Positions 27,641 to 36,649 of a stretch of 64,000 bases of DNA are shown in pieces. This stretch comes from Haloactinomyces albus (lineage in GTDB: Bacteria; Actinomycetota; Actinomycetes; Mycobacteriales; Pseudonocardiaceae). The notes under the pieces were generated by a model. That model saw only the letters and a program-made list of their open reading frames with translations, searched no databases and was not told the DNA's origin. Made by a program: the position numbers and the translations under genes. How positions within the stretch are numbered: position 1 is the stretch's first letter; every line of letters starts with the position of its first letter. The stretch is taken from positions 124,001-188,000 of the forward strand of contig NZ_JAVDXW010000001.1 in the NCBI RefSeq assembly GCF_031458135.1, given 5' to 3'.

Positions 27641-28705
27641 CTAACCCGGCCAGCGACCCGTGCTCCGCAACGCGTAACGGCGTTCGGCATAGGCCAGATC
27701 GTCGCGCCACAGGCGCAGTGCAGCCCATCGCATCATCGGCCGCATCGCCCCGGCTGCGCTGCGGGCCACGCGGAACCCCGGGCGTTCGGAATGCGCCACC
27801 GTCGCCTCGATCACGGCGGTGCGCGGTTGTCCGGCGCTGTCGTGGCCGAGCGGTGTCGCATGGGTCTCCACGACGCTGCCCGCGCCTTCGCCCTCCACGA
27901 TGTGCATGACCACGGTGCGCGGCTCCGGGCAGGTGAAGGTCGCGGTCACCGGCACACCGATGTGCCGGGACAGCCGAAAGGACACCTCGACGTCGAACCG
28001 GTCGCGCTCGGCCTCGTCGAGCCCATCGGCCTCCGGGGCACGTAGCACTTGCAGATTGGCGAAGGAGTACGGATGAAACCAGGACCCGTGCCAGGGATCC
28101 AGCCGGTTGGCCACCACATCCTCGGGCTCGCACGTCCCCGTCATCGTGGCCACCGCCTCGATGCTGGCTTCCTGCGGCGGGCGGCGTGGGATGACGGGTT
28201 CCGGCAGCGGTTGTTCCCCGCCGACCTCGTCCAGCCGGACCCAGACCATCACTCCGTCGTCATGGGCGGGAAACGGCGTCCACCACGGTCCGCCCCGTTC
28301 TCCCAGCTTCAGACCGTGCCATCGGCACACGAGCTCGCCACAGTGCACCCGAGCCCGACTGAGCGGGGCGCCGAGATGCGGGCAGGCCCCCGGTCCCGCG
28401 TGCACACGGCCGTCACCGGTGCGCCAAGCCACCACTTCCGCCCCCGCGACCGTGCGACCGTACGGCCGGTCCGCGGTCACTTCTCGGCTGGCAGCCAGCA
28501 CGAACCAGTTCCCCGATGGGCGGGCCAGTGCTCGCTTGAGCGCCGCCTCGATCAGGGCGGGATTCGCCGATTTCCAGGTTCCTTCCTGCTCGGCCCAGCG
28601 CGGGCTGCGCAGGCGCCGTATCGGGAGATTGCGCACCCATTCGGCTCGTTTCGCCGCCAACCCGGCCACGATCGCACCCTTCCGTCGATATCGATCGGCC
28701 TTCAT
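27641..28705 (-). CDS. Rieske [2Fe-2S] protein, DUF5914-like
   Basis: This 354-residue protein has an N-terminal Rieske domain (about residues 65-165) with the complete cluster ligand set CPH (C108, H110) and CRWH (C127, H130). A C-terminal domain of about 190 residues resembles the DUF5914/oxygenase alpha-type fold and carries a NRLDPWHGSWFHPYSF segment whose histidines could bind mononuclear iron. Such proteins sit beside crtU in other actinomycetes, so it may hydroxylate or otherwise modify the carotenoid. The reaction is not proven. No clear ribosome site precedes ATG 28705. No reductase partner is adjacent. Confidence 0.75.
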   Translation of the reverse strand: MKADRYRRKGAIVAGLAAKRAEWVRNLPIRRLRSPRWAEQEGTWKSANPALIEAALKRALARPSGNWFVLAASREVTADRPYGRTVAGAEVVAWRTGDGRVHAGPGACPHLGAPLSRARVHCGELVCRWHGLKLGERGGPWWTPFPAHDDGVMVWVRLDEVGGEQPLPEPVIPRRPPQEASIEAVATMTGTCEPEDVVANRLDPWHGSWFHPYSFANLQVLRAPEADGLDEAERDRFDVEVSFRLSRHIGVPVTATFTCPEPRTVVMHIVEGEGAGSVVETHATPLGHDSAGQPRTAVIEATVAHSERPGFRVARSAAGAMRPMMRWAALRLWRDDLAYAERRYALRSTGRWPG

Positions 28706-28839
28706 GCCCGGACCCGGTGACCGCGATGATCACCGGTCGGCGGTGAGACTACCGCTGCCCGAGTTGTCTCGCCGTGCGGCGGGGAAGCCGGGCAGAGCAG
28801 ACGAGCACGAGCTGGTCGGTGTTCTGCCGGATGCCGAGC

Positions 28840-29157
28840 TCACTGACCGCTCTGCAGTGCCTGTGCGGCCATCCGGGAACACACACCGAGATCCTCGGCC
28901 GCCGCGGCGGCCTGATCGAGCGCGAGATGTGCCAATTGTTGTTCCGGCACGCCGGGGTTCTCGTATTGTGCTGCCAGCGCGTCCAGAAGCTGGGCAAGTT
29001 TCGTTCCCACTTCGGTCACGGTCAGTAATGCGTCACGCGCCGACCCCTGCTGCTGACCTGCGGGGACCGTCCGCCAACTGGCCTCCAGATTCTCGATGGC
29101 TTGCGTCAATGCCCCGGCATCGTGGGCCACCATGCTCCACGAACGCAGCCCAGTCAT
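28840..29157 (-). CDS. Small helical hypothetical protein
   Basis: The 105-residue product starts at ATG 29157 behind a good GGAGGAAGGGA ribosome site. It is alanine/glutamine-rich and predicted almost entirely helical, with no signal peptide or membrane helix. Its size and helix-turn-helix look (IENLEASWRTVPAG in the middle of the first helix pair) recall small WXG100-like proteins, and the W-x-x-x-P does not give a true WxG motif. I do not recognise the family. It has coding-strand codon bias and stands alone. Confidence 0.55.
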   Translation of the reverse strand: MTGLRSWSMVAHDAGALTQAIENLEASWRTVPAGQQQGSARDALLTVTEVGTKLAQLLDALAAQYENPGVPEQQLAHLALDQAAAAAEDLGVCSRMAAQALQSGQ

Positions 29158-29459
29158 GAGTTCCCTTCCTCCCGGCGTGAACGGAACACGCCAACCGAGC
29201 GTCAATCACCTGTCGCCACGTCGGCGACGATGCGAGAGACATACCCCGCGCCCGGCTGAGATCACACTTCGCATTCGTTGTGACCTCGCTCTCCGACACA
29301 TTCGTGTCCACTTCCCTCGCTCGGGGTAGGGTTGCCACCACTCCGCAGGACCGCCACGCCACGGACCGCCACGCCGCAGGGTTCGCCTGCTCGACAGCAC
29401 TCGGGTACGGCACGTGTACTGGTGATGCACACAGTGGATCTCGCGGCGGAAGGTCATCC
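29158..29459. other. Divergent intergenic region upstream of the universal stress protein
   Basis: This 302-bp gap separates the minus-strand helical protein from the plus-strand usp gene. It should contain both promoters. I see no clear -10/-35 pair, DosR-type box or hairpin in it. Confidence 0.35.
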
Positions 29460-29903
29460 ATGAGCAACGAGCGCACGATCGTCGTCGGGATCGACGGATC
29501 ACGGCCCTCCACTGCCGCGTTGCACTGGGCACTGGGCCAAGCCGAACTCACCGGCGCCGGGATCGAGGCGATCACCGCCTGGGAGTATCCGGCTTTCTAC
29601 AGCTGGGAAGGCGGCGCCGTACCTCCCCGCGAGTTCGAGGGGGCTGCCAGTATCACGGTCGAGAACACGGTGGACACCGCACTCGACGAGCGGGGCTCCT
29701 CGGTGCCTGTCCGCACCCGGGTGGTGCAGGGAAACTCGGCGCAAGCTCTGCTCGAGGCCGCCGAGAACGCCGAGTTGCTCGTCGTGGGCAGTCGCGGACA
29801 CGGGGGCTTCGTCGGCGCCCTGCTGGGTTCGGTCAGCCAGAAGTGTGCCCAGCACTCGAAGTGTCCGGTGGTGATCGTGCACTCCGATCCGGCGGAGCAA
29901 TGA
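29460..29903 (+). CDS. Universal stress protein (UspA family)
   Basis: This 147-residue single-domain protein of the Rossmann-like Usp fold starts at ATG 29460 after GGAAGG (29448-29453). It has VVGIDGSRPSTAAL at the N-terminus and the complete ATP-binding signature G-x2-G-x9-G-S in GSRGHGGFVGALLGSVSQ near residues 118-135. Members bind ATP and are made under starvation, hypoxia or oxidative stress. A palindromic terminator separates it from the convergent qcrB copy. Confidence 0.9.
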   Translation: MSNERTIVVGIDGSRPSTAALHWALGQAELTGAGIEAITAWEYPAFYSWEGGAVPPREFEGAASITVENTVDTALDERGSSVPVRTRVVQGNSAQALLEAAENAELLVVGSRGHGGFVGALLGSVSQKCAQHSKCPVVIVHSDPAEQ

Positions 29904-29938
29904 ACTTCCGGGCCCCGACCGCCTACGCGGGCCCCGGT

Positions 29939-29960
29939 GTAAATTTCGCGAGAAATTTAC
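29939..29960. terminator. Bidirectional palindromic terminator
   Basis: GTAAATTTC (29939-29947), loop GCGA, GAAATTTAC (29952-29960) form a perfect 9-bp stem between the convergent usp and qcrB genes. It is close in sequence to the element at 12959-12982. Confidence 0.75.
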
Positions 29961-30007
29961 CAACCCCCGGGTCACGCGACCGCCTGTGCAGGCTCCGGAG
30001 CAGGCAC

Positions 30008-31690
30008 TCACACGTCGGTCTGATGTGAGGATCGCCCCGCGGGCAGTTCGCCCTCGCGTTCGGTTTGCCCGCGCTCGTCCTGCTCGGCCTCCTCCCGGCC
30101 GGCCTGTTCCAGCGCCTCGCTCTCGCCGGCGGGATCGGGCCAGAGCAGGCTGCCGGGTACGGGCCTTCCCGCCGCGCCGAGTTTGTTCATCTTCTTCGGC
30201 ACCGGAGCCGCCTGGTAGGGCAACTCCTCGGGGTGCCCGTGCGAGTCGACCGGCCCCAACGGCTGATGCACCTCGACGAACTCGCCGTCGGGTTGCCGTT
30301 TGATGATGCCGGTTTCGATACCGTGCTCGAGCACGGCCCGATCGGCGCGCTGCAGGCCGAGGCAGACCCGGTAGGTGATGTAGTACGCGATCGGCGGCCC
30401 GATGAGCAGTGCGATACGCCCCATCCAGGTCGTCGCGTTCAGCGAGATGCCGAACTTGAACGCGATGATGTCGTTGGCTCCCGTGACCAGCAGGACCGTG
30501 AAGAAGGTGATCGCCATCATGCCGAGGCTGGTCCGCACCGGAACGTCCCGCGGACGCTGCAGCAGATTGTGGTGCGCGGTGTCCCCGCTGAGCTTGCGCT
30601 CGATCGTCGGATACATCGCCGCCAGGACGAAGATCACGCCCATGAGAAACGCCGTCGGCCAGAACACCGCCGGGATGGTGAACGAATTGGCGATATAGAT
30701 CTCCCAGGGCGGCCACAAGCGGCTCGAGCCCTCCGTCCAGAGGATGTACCAGTCCGGCTGCGAACCCGCCGAGACCTTCGAGGGGATATAGGGGCCGAGA
30801 TTCCAGACGGGGTTGATCTGGAGAACCCCGCCCATGATCGCCATGACTCCGGTGGTCACGGCGAACAGTCCACCGGCCTTGATCGCGAACCCCGGCATGA
30901 TGCGCACGCCGACGACGTTGTTCTCACTGCGCCCGACCCCGGGGAACTGGGTGTGCTTCTGGTACCACACCAGTGCCAGGTGCACCGCGATCAGACCCAG
31001 AATGATGCCGGGCAGCAGGAAGATGTGGAACAGGTAGAAGCGGGGAATGATTTCGTCGCCGACGAATTCACCCCCGAACAGCAGCCAGTGCAACCACGTG
31101 CCGACGACCGGAACCGACAGGGTGATGCCGGAGGCGATCCGGACCCCGGTGCCGGACAACAGGTCGTCGGGCAGTGAGTAGCCGGTGAAGCCCTCGAACA
31201 TGCCGGTGATGAACAGCAGGATGCCGATCACCCAGTTGGCCTCCCGCGGGCGTCGGAACGCGCCGGTGAAAAAGATCCGGAACATGTGGGCCACCAGTGA
31301 GGCCAGGAACAGCAATGCGGCCCAGTGGTGGACCTGGCGGGCGAACATCCCTCCTCGGATCTCGAAGGAGAGGTCCAATGTGGTCTCGTAGGCGCGGGAC
31401 ATCGCAATCCCGCGCATGTTGGTGTAGACGCCCTGATAGACGACCTCGGACATCGACGGATCGAAGAAGTACGCCAGGTAGGTCCCGGTCAGCAGCAGGA
31501 TGATGAAGGTGTACAGGGCGAGTTCTCCGAGCAGGAACGACCAGTGCGTCGGAAAGACCTTGTTCATCTGCCGTCGCAGACCCGGCGCCATCTGGTAACG
31601 CGTGTCCATCTCGTCGGCCTGCTGCGCCATCTTGCGATAGGCGGCACTCGACGACTTGGTCGGCCGCGTCAACCTGCTCATGACACGCAC
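30008..31690 (-). CDS. qcrB: Cytochrome b subunit of a bc1-type complex, orphan copy
   Basis: The 560-residue membrane protein has nine or more helices and the actinobacterial QcrB N-terminus. The haem-binding histidines lie in [21 protein letters not shown] (helix B) and [12 protein letters not shown] with [20 protein letters not shown] (helix D); the quinol-site PDWY follows near residue 315. A hydrophilic tail of about 100 residues is rich in glutamate. The genes normally next to it (qcrC, qcrA, ctaE) are absent, so this is a stand-alone, probably second, copy. It may be an alternative subunit or serve a different partner. Confidence 0.9.
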   Translation of the reverse strand: MRVMSRLTRPTKSSSAAYRKMAQQADEMDTRYQMAPGLRRQMNKVFPTHWSFLLGELALYTFIILLLTGTYLAYFFDPSMSEVVYQGVYTNMRGIAMSRAYETTLDLSFEIRGGMFARQVHHWAALLFLASLVAHMFRIFFTGAFRRPREANWVIGILLFITGMFEGFTGYSLPDDLLSGTGVRIASGITLSVPVVGTWLHWLLFGGEFVGDEIIPRFYLFHIFLLPGIILGLIAVHLALVWYQKHTQFPGVGRSENNVVGVRIMPGFAIKAGGLFAVTTGVMAIMGGVLQINPVWNLGPYIPSKVSAGSQPDWYILWTEGSSRLWPPWEIYIANSFTIPAVFWPTAFLMGVIFVLAAMYPTIERKLSGDTAHHNLLQRPRDVPVRTSLGMMAITFFTVLLVTGANDIIAFKFGISLNATTWMGRIALLIGPPIAYYITYRVCLGLQRADRAVLEHGIETGIIKRQPDGEFVEVHQPLGPVDSHGHPEELPYQAAPVPKKMNKLGAAGRPVPGSLLWPDPAGESEALEQAGREEAEQDERGQTEREGELPAGRSSHQTDV

Positions 31691-31798
31691 GCCTCCCTTC
31701 CGAGGATCAGGCGACCATCGGCAGGTGTAGCCGCAGGGAGATCTGCCCGCTGAAGAGCGTAGCCAGCCCCCCGGTCACACGCGACCGGAACAACACCC

Positions 31799-31823
31799 GA
31801 CCGGTGGGTGGTTCCCACCGGTC
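31799..31823. repeat. Inverted repeat in the qcrB-DUF2267 divergent region
   Basis: Perfect 10-bp arms (31799-31808 and 31814-31823) with a five-base spacer lie between two divergent genes, nine bases before the -35 of the SigB-like promoter. An operator is more likely than a terminator here. Confidence 0.5.
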
Positions 31824-31831
31824 CGGGCCGT

Positions 31832-31855
31832 GTTGATCACCCGCCACGCGGGTAT
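31832..31855 (+). promoter_or_regulatory. SigB/SigF-like promoter for the DUF2267 gene
   Basis: GTTG (31832-31835), 14 bases, GGGTAT (31850-31855) matches the stress sigma pattern GTTT-N14-17-GGGTAT except at one base. The leader would be about 40 nt. Confidence 0.5.
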
Positions 31856-31902
31856 GCCTCCACCGATGAAGCCAGTGCCCTCCACGACGGGAGCAGATCA
31901 CC

Positions 31903-32307
31903 ATGACTCAATCGGGATCACAGAGTCCGACCATGGACAGCTTTCTCGACCGAGTGGCCGAACGCGCCGGTCTGTCCACCCGGCAGGAGGCCGATCGACT
32001 TGCCAGAGCGACGATGAGTGCCCTGTCGGAACGGATCACCGCGGGACAGATCAACGATCTCTCCCCCGGACTTCCGCCCGAACTGGGCACGGAACTCGCC
32101 GGCCACACGGGTCAGGCCGTGGCTTTCGACAAGTCGACCTTCCTCGACCGCATCAGCGGCGAGATCGAGACCGTCGATCTCGACGAGGCCGAACGGCAGA
32201 TCCGCGTCGTGTTCGCGGTGCTGCGGGAGTGGGTACCGGACGAGGAGATCGACGACACCCTCGGTCAACTGTCTCCCGAGCTCGCCGACATGTTCCGGCC
32301 GAGCTGA
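31903..32307 (+). CDS. DUF2267 domain protein
   Basis: This 134-residue acidic soluble protein consists of one DUF2267 domain, built of two similar helical halves: MDSFLDRVAERAGLSTRQEAD and FDKSTFLDRISGEIETVDLD (paired within residues 10-100), followed by VLREWVPDEEIDDTLGQLSPELADMF. The biochemical role of DUF2267 is unknown; members are often found among stress genes, which fits the SigB-like promoter. It has its own terminator, so it is a single-gene unit. Confidence 0.85.
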   Translation: MTQSGSQSPTMDSFLDRVAERAGLSTRQEADRLARATMSALSERITAGQINDLSPGLPPELGTELAGHTGQAVAFDKSTFLDRISGEIETVDLDEAERQIRVVFAVLREWVPDEEIDDTLGQLSPELADMFRPS

Positions 32308-32316
32308 CACCGCACC

Positions 32317-32351
32317 CCCGGCCGCGTGAGCAAGTCGCGCACGTGGCCGGG
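32317..32351 (+). terminator. Hairpin terminator after DUF2267
   Basis: Arms 32317-32328 and 32340-32351 pair at 11 of 12 positions, the remaining pair being a mismatch, around an 11-base loop. The hairpin starts ten bases after the stop. Confidence 0.6.
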
Positions 32352-32472
32352 CCAGCACCATCGGTGTCCTTCTTGACGTCCTCCTTCCGGGGGAGCCGCT
32401 TCAGCGGGCTGAACGAGACCAATTCGGTTAATCTCCCCTCCAACTGCGATCTCGTCGAAAGGACGCTGCACG

Positions 32473-34923
32473 GTGATCCCGCCCTCCACGCAATCACCAC
32501 GGCGTGTACTGCTGATCAGCGCCACGATCGGCGAGGGGCACAATGCGACCGCGCGCGCGATCGAGGACTCGGCACGGCGCCTGTGGCCCGACTGCGAGGT
32601 GGCGTGGCTGGACAGTCTCGAGGTGATGGGCCGCGGCGTCGGCCCCGCGTTCCGGTGGATCTACGTGTTCAATGTGGAGTCCACACCGTGGCTGTACAAC
32701 CTGTTCTACGACGCGCTGTGGCGCTATCGGTGGTTCGCCGACGCGTCCCGTCGTTTCGTCGGTTCCTGGAGCGGACGACGGCTGCGGCCCCTGATCGAGC
32801 AGTACCGGCCGGACCTCATCGTCTCGACCTATCCCATGGGTACGGCAGGGCTGGACTGGTTGCGGCGCCGGGGGAAGTTGGATGCCACCGTCGCCGCCGT
32901 GGTGTCCGACTTCTCTCCGCATCCGTTCTGGGTGTACTCCGAGATCGACCAGCACTACGTGATGAGCCAGGCGAGTTTGGGCGCTCTGCACCAGGCGCAG
33001 CCCGATGCTGCGGGCGCGGTGTGTGTACCACCCGTGATGCCCGCGTTCCGGCCTGCGGACAAAGGAGAGTCCCGCCGCCGGATGGAGCTGCCCGAGACGG
33101 GGTTCCTGGCTCTGATCTCCTGTGGGTCGCTGGGCTTCGGTTCGATCGAGCGGGCCGTGGACGCTGCGCTGCAAGTGACGAACGTGGCCCGTGTCGTGGT
33201 GACGTGCGGCCGTAACGAGCAGCTCCTGCATCGGCTCGCACAGCGCCGTCGATCCGAGCCTCGGCTGGTTCCGCTCGACTGGGTCGATGACATGGCAACA
33301 CTCACCGCGGCAGCCGACGTGGTGATCACCAACGCCGGCGGCGCGACCGCTCTGGAAGCGCTCGCCTGCGGCCGCACCGTCGTGATGTTCGAGCCGATCG
33401 CCGGGCACGGTCACGGCAACGCGGACGTGATGGCCCGTGCAGGACTCGCCGAGTTGTGCCCGGCACAATCCGATCTCGTCGAGGCATTGCAACGGCTCAG
33501 TACGGACCCGCAGCACTTACGCGCCATCGAGCAACGCGCGCTGGAACACACCGATTCGGGTGACTTCACCCAACAGGTCGCGGCACTGGCGGAACTGCCC
33601 CGGCACCGGGGTAAACAGACGCTGCACGCCCAGGATGCCTTCTTCGTACACGCCGCCACCCACGCGGTGCCGCAGCAGACCGGTGCGATCCTGCTCGCGG
33701 AGGGCGGCCGTGCCGAGATCTCGACCGCGGACTGGGTCGACCACATCGCCGGGCTGATCACCCGGAACGCACCGCACCTCCCCATGTTGCACCGACGCCT
33801 GGTCCGGCGCCGCGGTCGCCGTCCGTGCTGGGTCACCGACCGGGTCGAGGTACCCGAGCATCTGCACAGTCGCGTCGTCGGCGGCGACAGTGGTGTGCAG
33901 TGGCAGGACGCGGTTACCGAGTTCTTCGCCACCACGGTCCGCACCGACCGGCCACCGTGGGAGCTGATGTTCCTGCACGATGCCGACGAGGGGAAAACAG
34001 CGCTGCTGGTGAAACTGCACCATGCGCTCGGCGATGGTGTGGCCGTGACGAGCACCCTGGTGCGGTTGCTCGCCGATTCCGACACCACGCAGCCGGTGAC
34101 TCCCGCCCGTCCGCGCGTGCGTGCTCGACCGCGCGTGCGCCAGCGAGCGCGGCAGGCCTGGCAGATGACGCGTGGGCTGGTGAGCCTGGCCGGCGCCGGA
34201 ACCGCCCCGCCCAGCGAGCTGGACGGCATCAGCACACCGGAGCGCCGGTTCGGGTGGGTGGAGCTGTCCGCGGCGAAGGTATCCGCAAGCGCCCGCGCCC
34301 ACGGCGTCCGCAACAGCGTGCTGCTGATAACCCTGATCGCGGAGGCCCTGCACCGGCTGCTGGATGAGCGCGGCGGCAGCGTTCCGGGACAGGCCCTGCG
34401 GGCCATGGTGCCCAGAACCACCCGCTCCCCACGCGCGAGCGACGACATGGCTGCCTCCGGTAATCGCACGGTCGCCATGTCCGTCGATCTTCCGGTCGGA
34501 CCGATGGCGCCGGAGGACCGGCTGGCCGAAGTGGCCGGACACCTGGAAAGCACGCAACGCTGCGGGCAGCCGATGGCAGCCGGTGCGGTGATGGCCGCGC
34601 TGGGAATACTGCCCGATCCCGTGCACCGGTGGGTGGTCCGCCGCGTGTACCAGCGCCGATTTTTCAACGTGGTTGTTTCGGCGCTGCCCGGAGCTCGGCG
34701 CGCACCACGCATTGCGGGCGCTCCCATTGCGGGAGTGCTGCCCGTGATGCCCCTGGCCAACGGGGTTGGGCTCGGGGTCGGTGCGATCACGTGGGGGGAC
34801 ATGGTCGGTATCGGGATCACTGCCGACGCGAGGCTGGCCTCGGCGCCGCAGCAACTGGTCGATCACATGCATGCTGCTTTCGACGACCTGCAGGATCTGT
34901 GCGAACAGGGCGCCGGTCCGTGA
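32473..34923 (+). CDS. Fusion: MGDG-synthase-type glycosyltransferase + WS/DGAT acyltransferase
   Basis: This 816-residue protein starts at GTG 32473, nine bases after AAAGGA. Residues about 10-385 are a GT-B glycosyltransferase of the MGDG synthase/MurG group: an N-terminal acceptor domain opening SATIGEGHNATARAIEDSAR and a donor domain with VVVTCGRNEQL and TNAGGATALEALACGR (from N287). Residues about 390-810 form a wax-ester synthase/diacylglycerol acyltransferase domain with the catalytic HHALGDG (516-522) and a late NVVVSALPGARRAP region. There is no stop or frameshift at the junction. It could glycosylate and acylate the same lipid; the substrate is unknown. The next gene starts inside its stop. 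Confidence 0.85.
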   Translation: MIPPSTQSPRRVLLISATIGEGHNATARAIEDSARRLWPDCEVAWLDSLEVMGRGVGPAFRWIYVFNVESTPWLYNLFYDALWRYRWFADASRRFVGSWSGRRLRPLIEQYRPDLIVSTYPMGTAGLDWLRRRGKLDATVAAVVSDFSPHPFWVYSEIDQHYVMSQASLGALHQAQPDAAGAVCVPPVMPAFRPADKGESRRRMELPETGFLALISCGSLGFGSIERAVDAALQVTNVARVVVTCGRNEQLLHRLAQRRRSEPRLVPLDWVDDMATLTAAADVVITNAGGATALEALACGRTVVMFEPIAGHGHGNADVMARAGLAELCPAQSDLVEALQRLSTDPQHLRAIEQRALEHTDSGDFTQQVAALAELPRHRGKQTLHAQDAFFVHAATHAVPQQTGAILLAEGGRAEISTADWVDHIAGLITRNAPHLPMLHRRLVRRRGRRPCWVTDRVEVPEHLHSRVVGGDSGVQWQDAVTEFFATTVRTDRPPWELMFLHDADEGKTALLVKLHHALGDGVAVTSTLVRLLADSDTTQPVTPARPRVRARPRVRQRARQAWQMTRGLVSLAGAGTAPPSELDGISTPERRFGWVELSAAKVSASARAHGVRNSVLLITLIAEALHRLLDERGGSVPGQALRAMVPRTTRSPRASDDMAASGNRTVAMSVDLPVGPMAPEDRLAEVAGHLESTQRCGQPMAAGAVMAALGILPDPVHRWVVRRVYQRRFFNVVVSALPGARRAPRIAGAPIAGVLPVMPLANGVGLGVGAITWGDMVGIGITADARLASAPQQLVDHMHAAFDDLQDLCEQGAGP

Positions 34924-35861
34924 CCTCCGGTGGTGCTTGGCTGGTCGTGGCCGTCCCGTGCGCTTTGGTGGGTGCGGCCAGTTTCGGGATGGCGGGCGCC
35001 GTGCAGCAGCGCGCCACGAAGCAAGTACCGGACACCCGGACGCTGAATCCGCGGTTACTGCTGGAACTGGTACGCAAACCGATCTGGGTGGCCAGTGTAC
35101 TGACGGTGATCATCGGCTTGTCACTGCAGGTCGTGGCCCTGGCATTCGGGCCTTTGATGCTGGTGCAGCCGCTCTTGGTGACCAGCGTGCTGTTCGGAGC
35201 CCTGTATGCGGCCTGGATGTCCGGGCGACGCCTCGACCGGATTGTCATGGCAGGGGCGTTGACCTGCATGGCGGGACTGTCCGCGTTCCTGCTGCTGGCC
35301 CGGCCGAGCGGAGCGGGTGACGGTGTCATCGAGCGGCGAACCCTGCCACTGGCCATCGCACTGGGTGTGGTGTTCCTGCTGTGCATGCTCGCAGCATCGA
35401 GCTTTCCCGGCGAAATCCGGGTGATCGCGCTGGCTCTGGGGACAGGCGTGCTCTACGGAATCACCGCAGCACTGATGAAGGTGGTGACGGGCCAGATTCG
35501 CATGGGCGGCATCGGCGAACCGTTCCAGCACTGGGTGCTCTACGTGGTATGCGTGATCGGCCCGTTCGGTTTCCTGCTCAACCAGAACGCGTTCCAGCAA
35601 GGCAAACTGGTCTCCCTGGTACTGGCGGTGATCACCACCGTGGACCCGCTGGTGGGAGTGGCCATCGGTATCTTTTGGTTCGGTGAGCACACGGTCTCCA
35701 CACCCGCCGTCCTGACCGGCGAGGCACTTGCGGGTGTCGCCATCATCGGCGGAATCGCCATGCTTGCTCACCGCGGAGAATATCTGCGGCAAGAAGCGGA
35801 ACGCACCACCCCCGGAAACCCTCCAGGAGAGATACATGGGGATGACCCTGCGCGGTCGTAG
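34920..35861 (+). CDS. DMT-superfamily (NIPA/EamA-like) membrane protein
   Basis: The 313-residue protein has nine or ten predicted helices. GTG 34920 overlaps the stop of the fusion gene (GTGA), so the two are coupled. Motifs such as SLQVVALAFGPLMLVQPLLVTSVLFG (in two helices near residues 65-90) and LLNQNAFQQGKLV match actinobacterial DMT-type proteins related to NIPA magnesium transporters. Two paralogues occur at 46091-47347 and 47391-48317, again next to a GT-B glycosyltransferase. A flippase-like role for a lipid product is possible but unproven. Its end overlaps the SDR gene by 26 bases. Confidence 0.75.
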   Translation: MTSGGAWLVVAVPCALVGAASFGMAGAVQQRATKQVPDTRTLNPRLLLELVRKPIWVASVLTVIIGLSLQVVALAFGPLMLVQPLLVTSVLFGALYAAWMSGRRLDRIVMAGALTCMAGLSAFLLLARPSGAGDGVIERRTLPLAIALGVVFLLCMLAASSFPGEIRVIALALGTGVLYGITAALMKVVTGQIRMGGIGEPFQHWVLYVVCVIGPFGFLLNQNAFQQGKLVSLVLAVITTVDPLVGVAIGIFWFGEHTVSTPAVLTGEALAGVAIIGGIAMLAHRGEYLRQEAERTTPGNPPGEIHGDDPARS

Positions 35862-36579
35862 CGCACTGATCACCGGAGCCTCCTCCGGGATCGGTGCGGC
35901 CACCGCCTCGGCATTGGCCGCCGTGGGTGGCAGGCCTGTCCTGGTGGGTCGGAACGAGGAACGGCTCACCGAGGTCGCCCGGCACACCGGTGGCCGGGTC
36001 CTCGTGGCCGATCTGACCGATCCGGCCGATATGGACACCGTCGCAGCCGCAGGCTGCGACGTCGATTTACTGATCAACAACGCCGGAGTCGGCTGGGCAG
36101 GCGAGCTCGGTTCGATGACCGCCGAGGACGTGTCGAGCCTGATGGCGCTCAATCTCACCGCTGCCGTACAACTCACGCGGGCCGTGCTTCCCGCGATGGC
36201 ACAACGACGCCGAGGGCACGTGGTGTTCGTGTCCTCCATCGCCACCGTCGGAGTACGGGAGGAGGCGGTCTATGCGGCCAGCAAGGCCGCACTCCGCGCC
36301 TTTGCCGCGAGCGTGCGCCACGAGCCCGATGCCCGGCACGTCGGTACGACGACAGTGCTGCCCGGAGCGGTACGCACTCCGTTCTTCACGGGCCGCGGCA
36401 GGCCGTACGACCGCCGCTATCCTCGCCAGGTCTCTCCCGAGGAGGTGGCCACCGCTCTCCTGCGAGGAGTCGAACGTGGCCGTACGGAGGTATTCGTACC
36501 ACGCTGGCTGACCGTCGCGGCGCGCTTACACGGTGCCGCACCCGCGACCTTCCACCGGATCGCCGGGCGCTTCGGATAG
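35836..36579 (+). CDS. Short-chain dehydrogenase/reductase
   Basis: This 247-residue classical SDR begins at ATG 35836 after AGGAGAG (35825-35831). It has TGASSGIGAATA for the cofactor, INNAGVG, a catalytic serine in FVSSIATVG and Y146/K150 in YAASKAAL. The arginine-rich start of the second strand (VGRNEERL) suggests NADP. As the third gene of the fusion-DMT-SDR unit it probably oxidises or reduces an intermediate of the same lipid pathway. A 26-bp perfect inverted repeat follows. Two TTA codons are present. Confidence 0.85.
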   Translation: MGMTLRGRSALITGASSGIGAATASALAAVGGRPVLVGRNEERLTEVARHTGGRVLVADLTDPADMDTVAAAGCDVDLLINNAGVGWAGELGSMTAEDVSSLMALNLTAAVQLTRAVLPAMAQRRRGHVVFVSSIATVGVREEAVYAASKAALRAFAASVRHEPDARHVGTTTVLPGAVRTPFFTGRGRPYDRRYPRQVSPEEVATALLRGVERGRTEVFVPRWLTVAARLHGAAPATFHRIAGRFG

Positions 36580-36649
36580 TCCCGCCGCAGAATCCCCCGC
36601 TAACCCGACGAGCAGAGCTGTGCCAATTTTCGACAAAACTGCACGTCTT

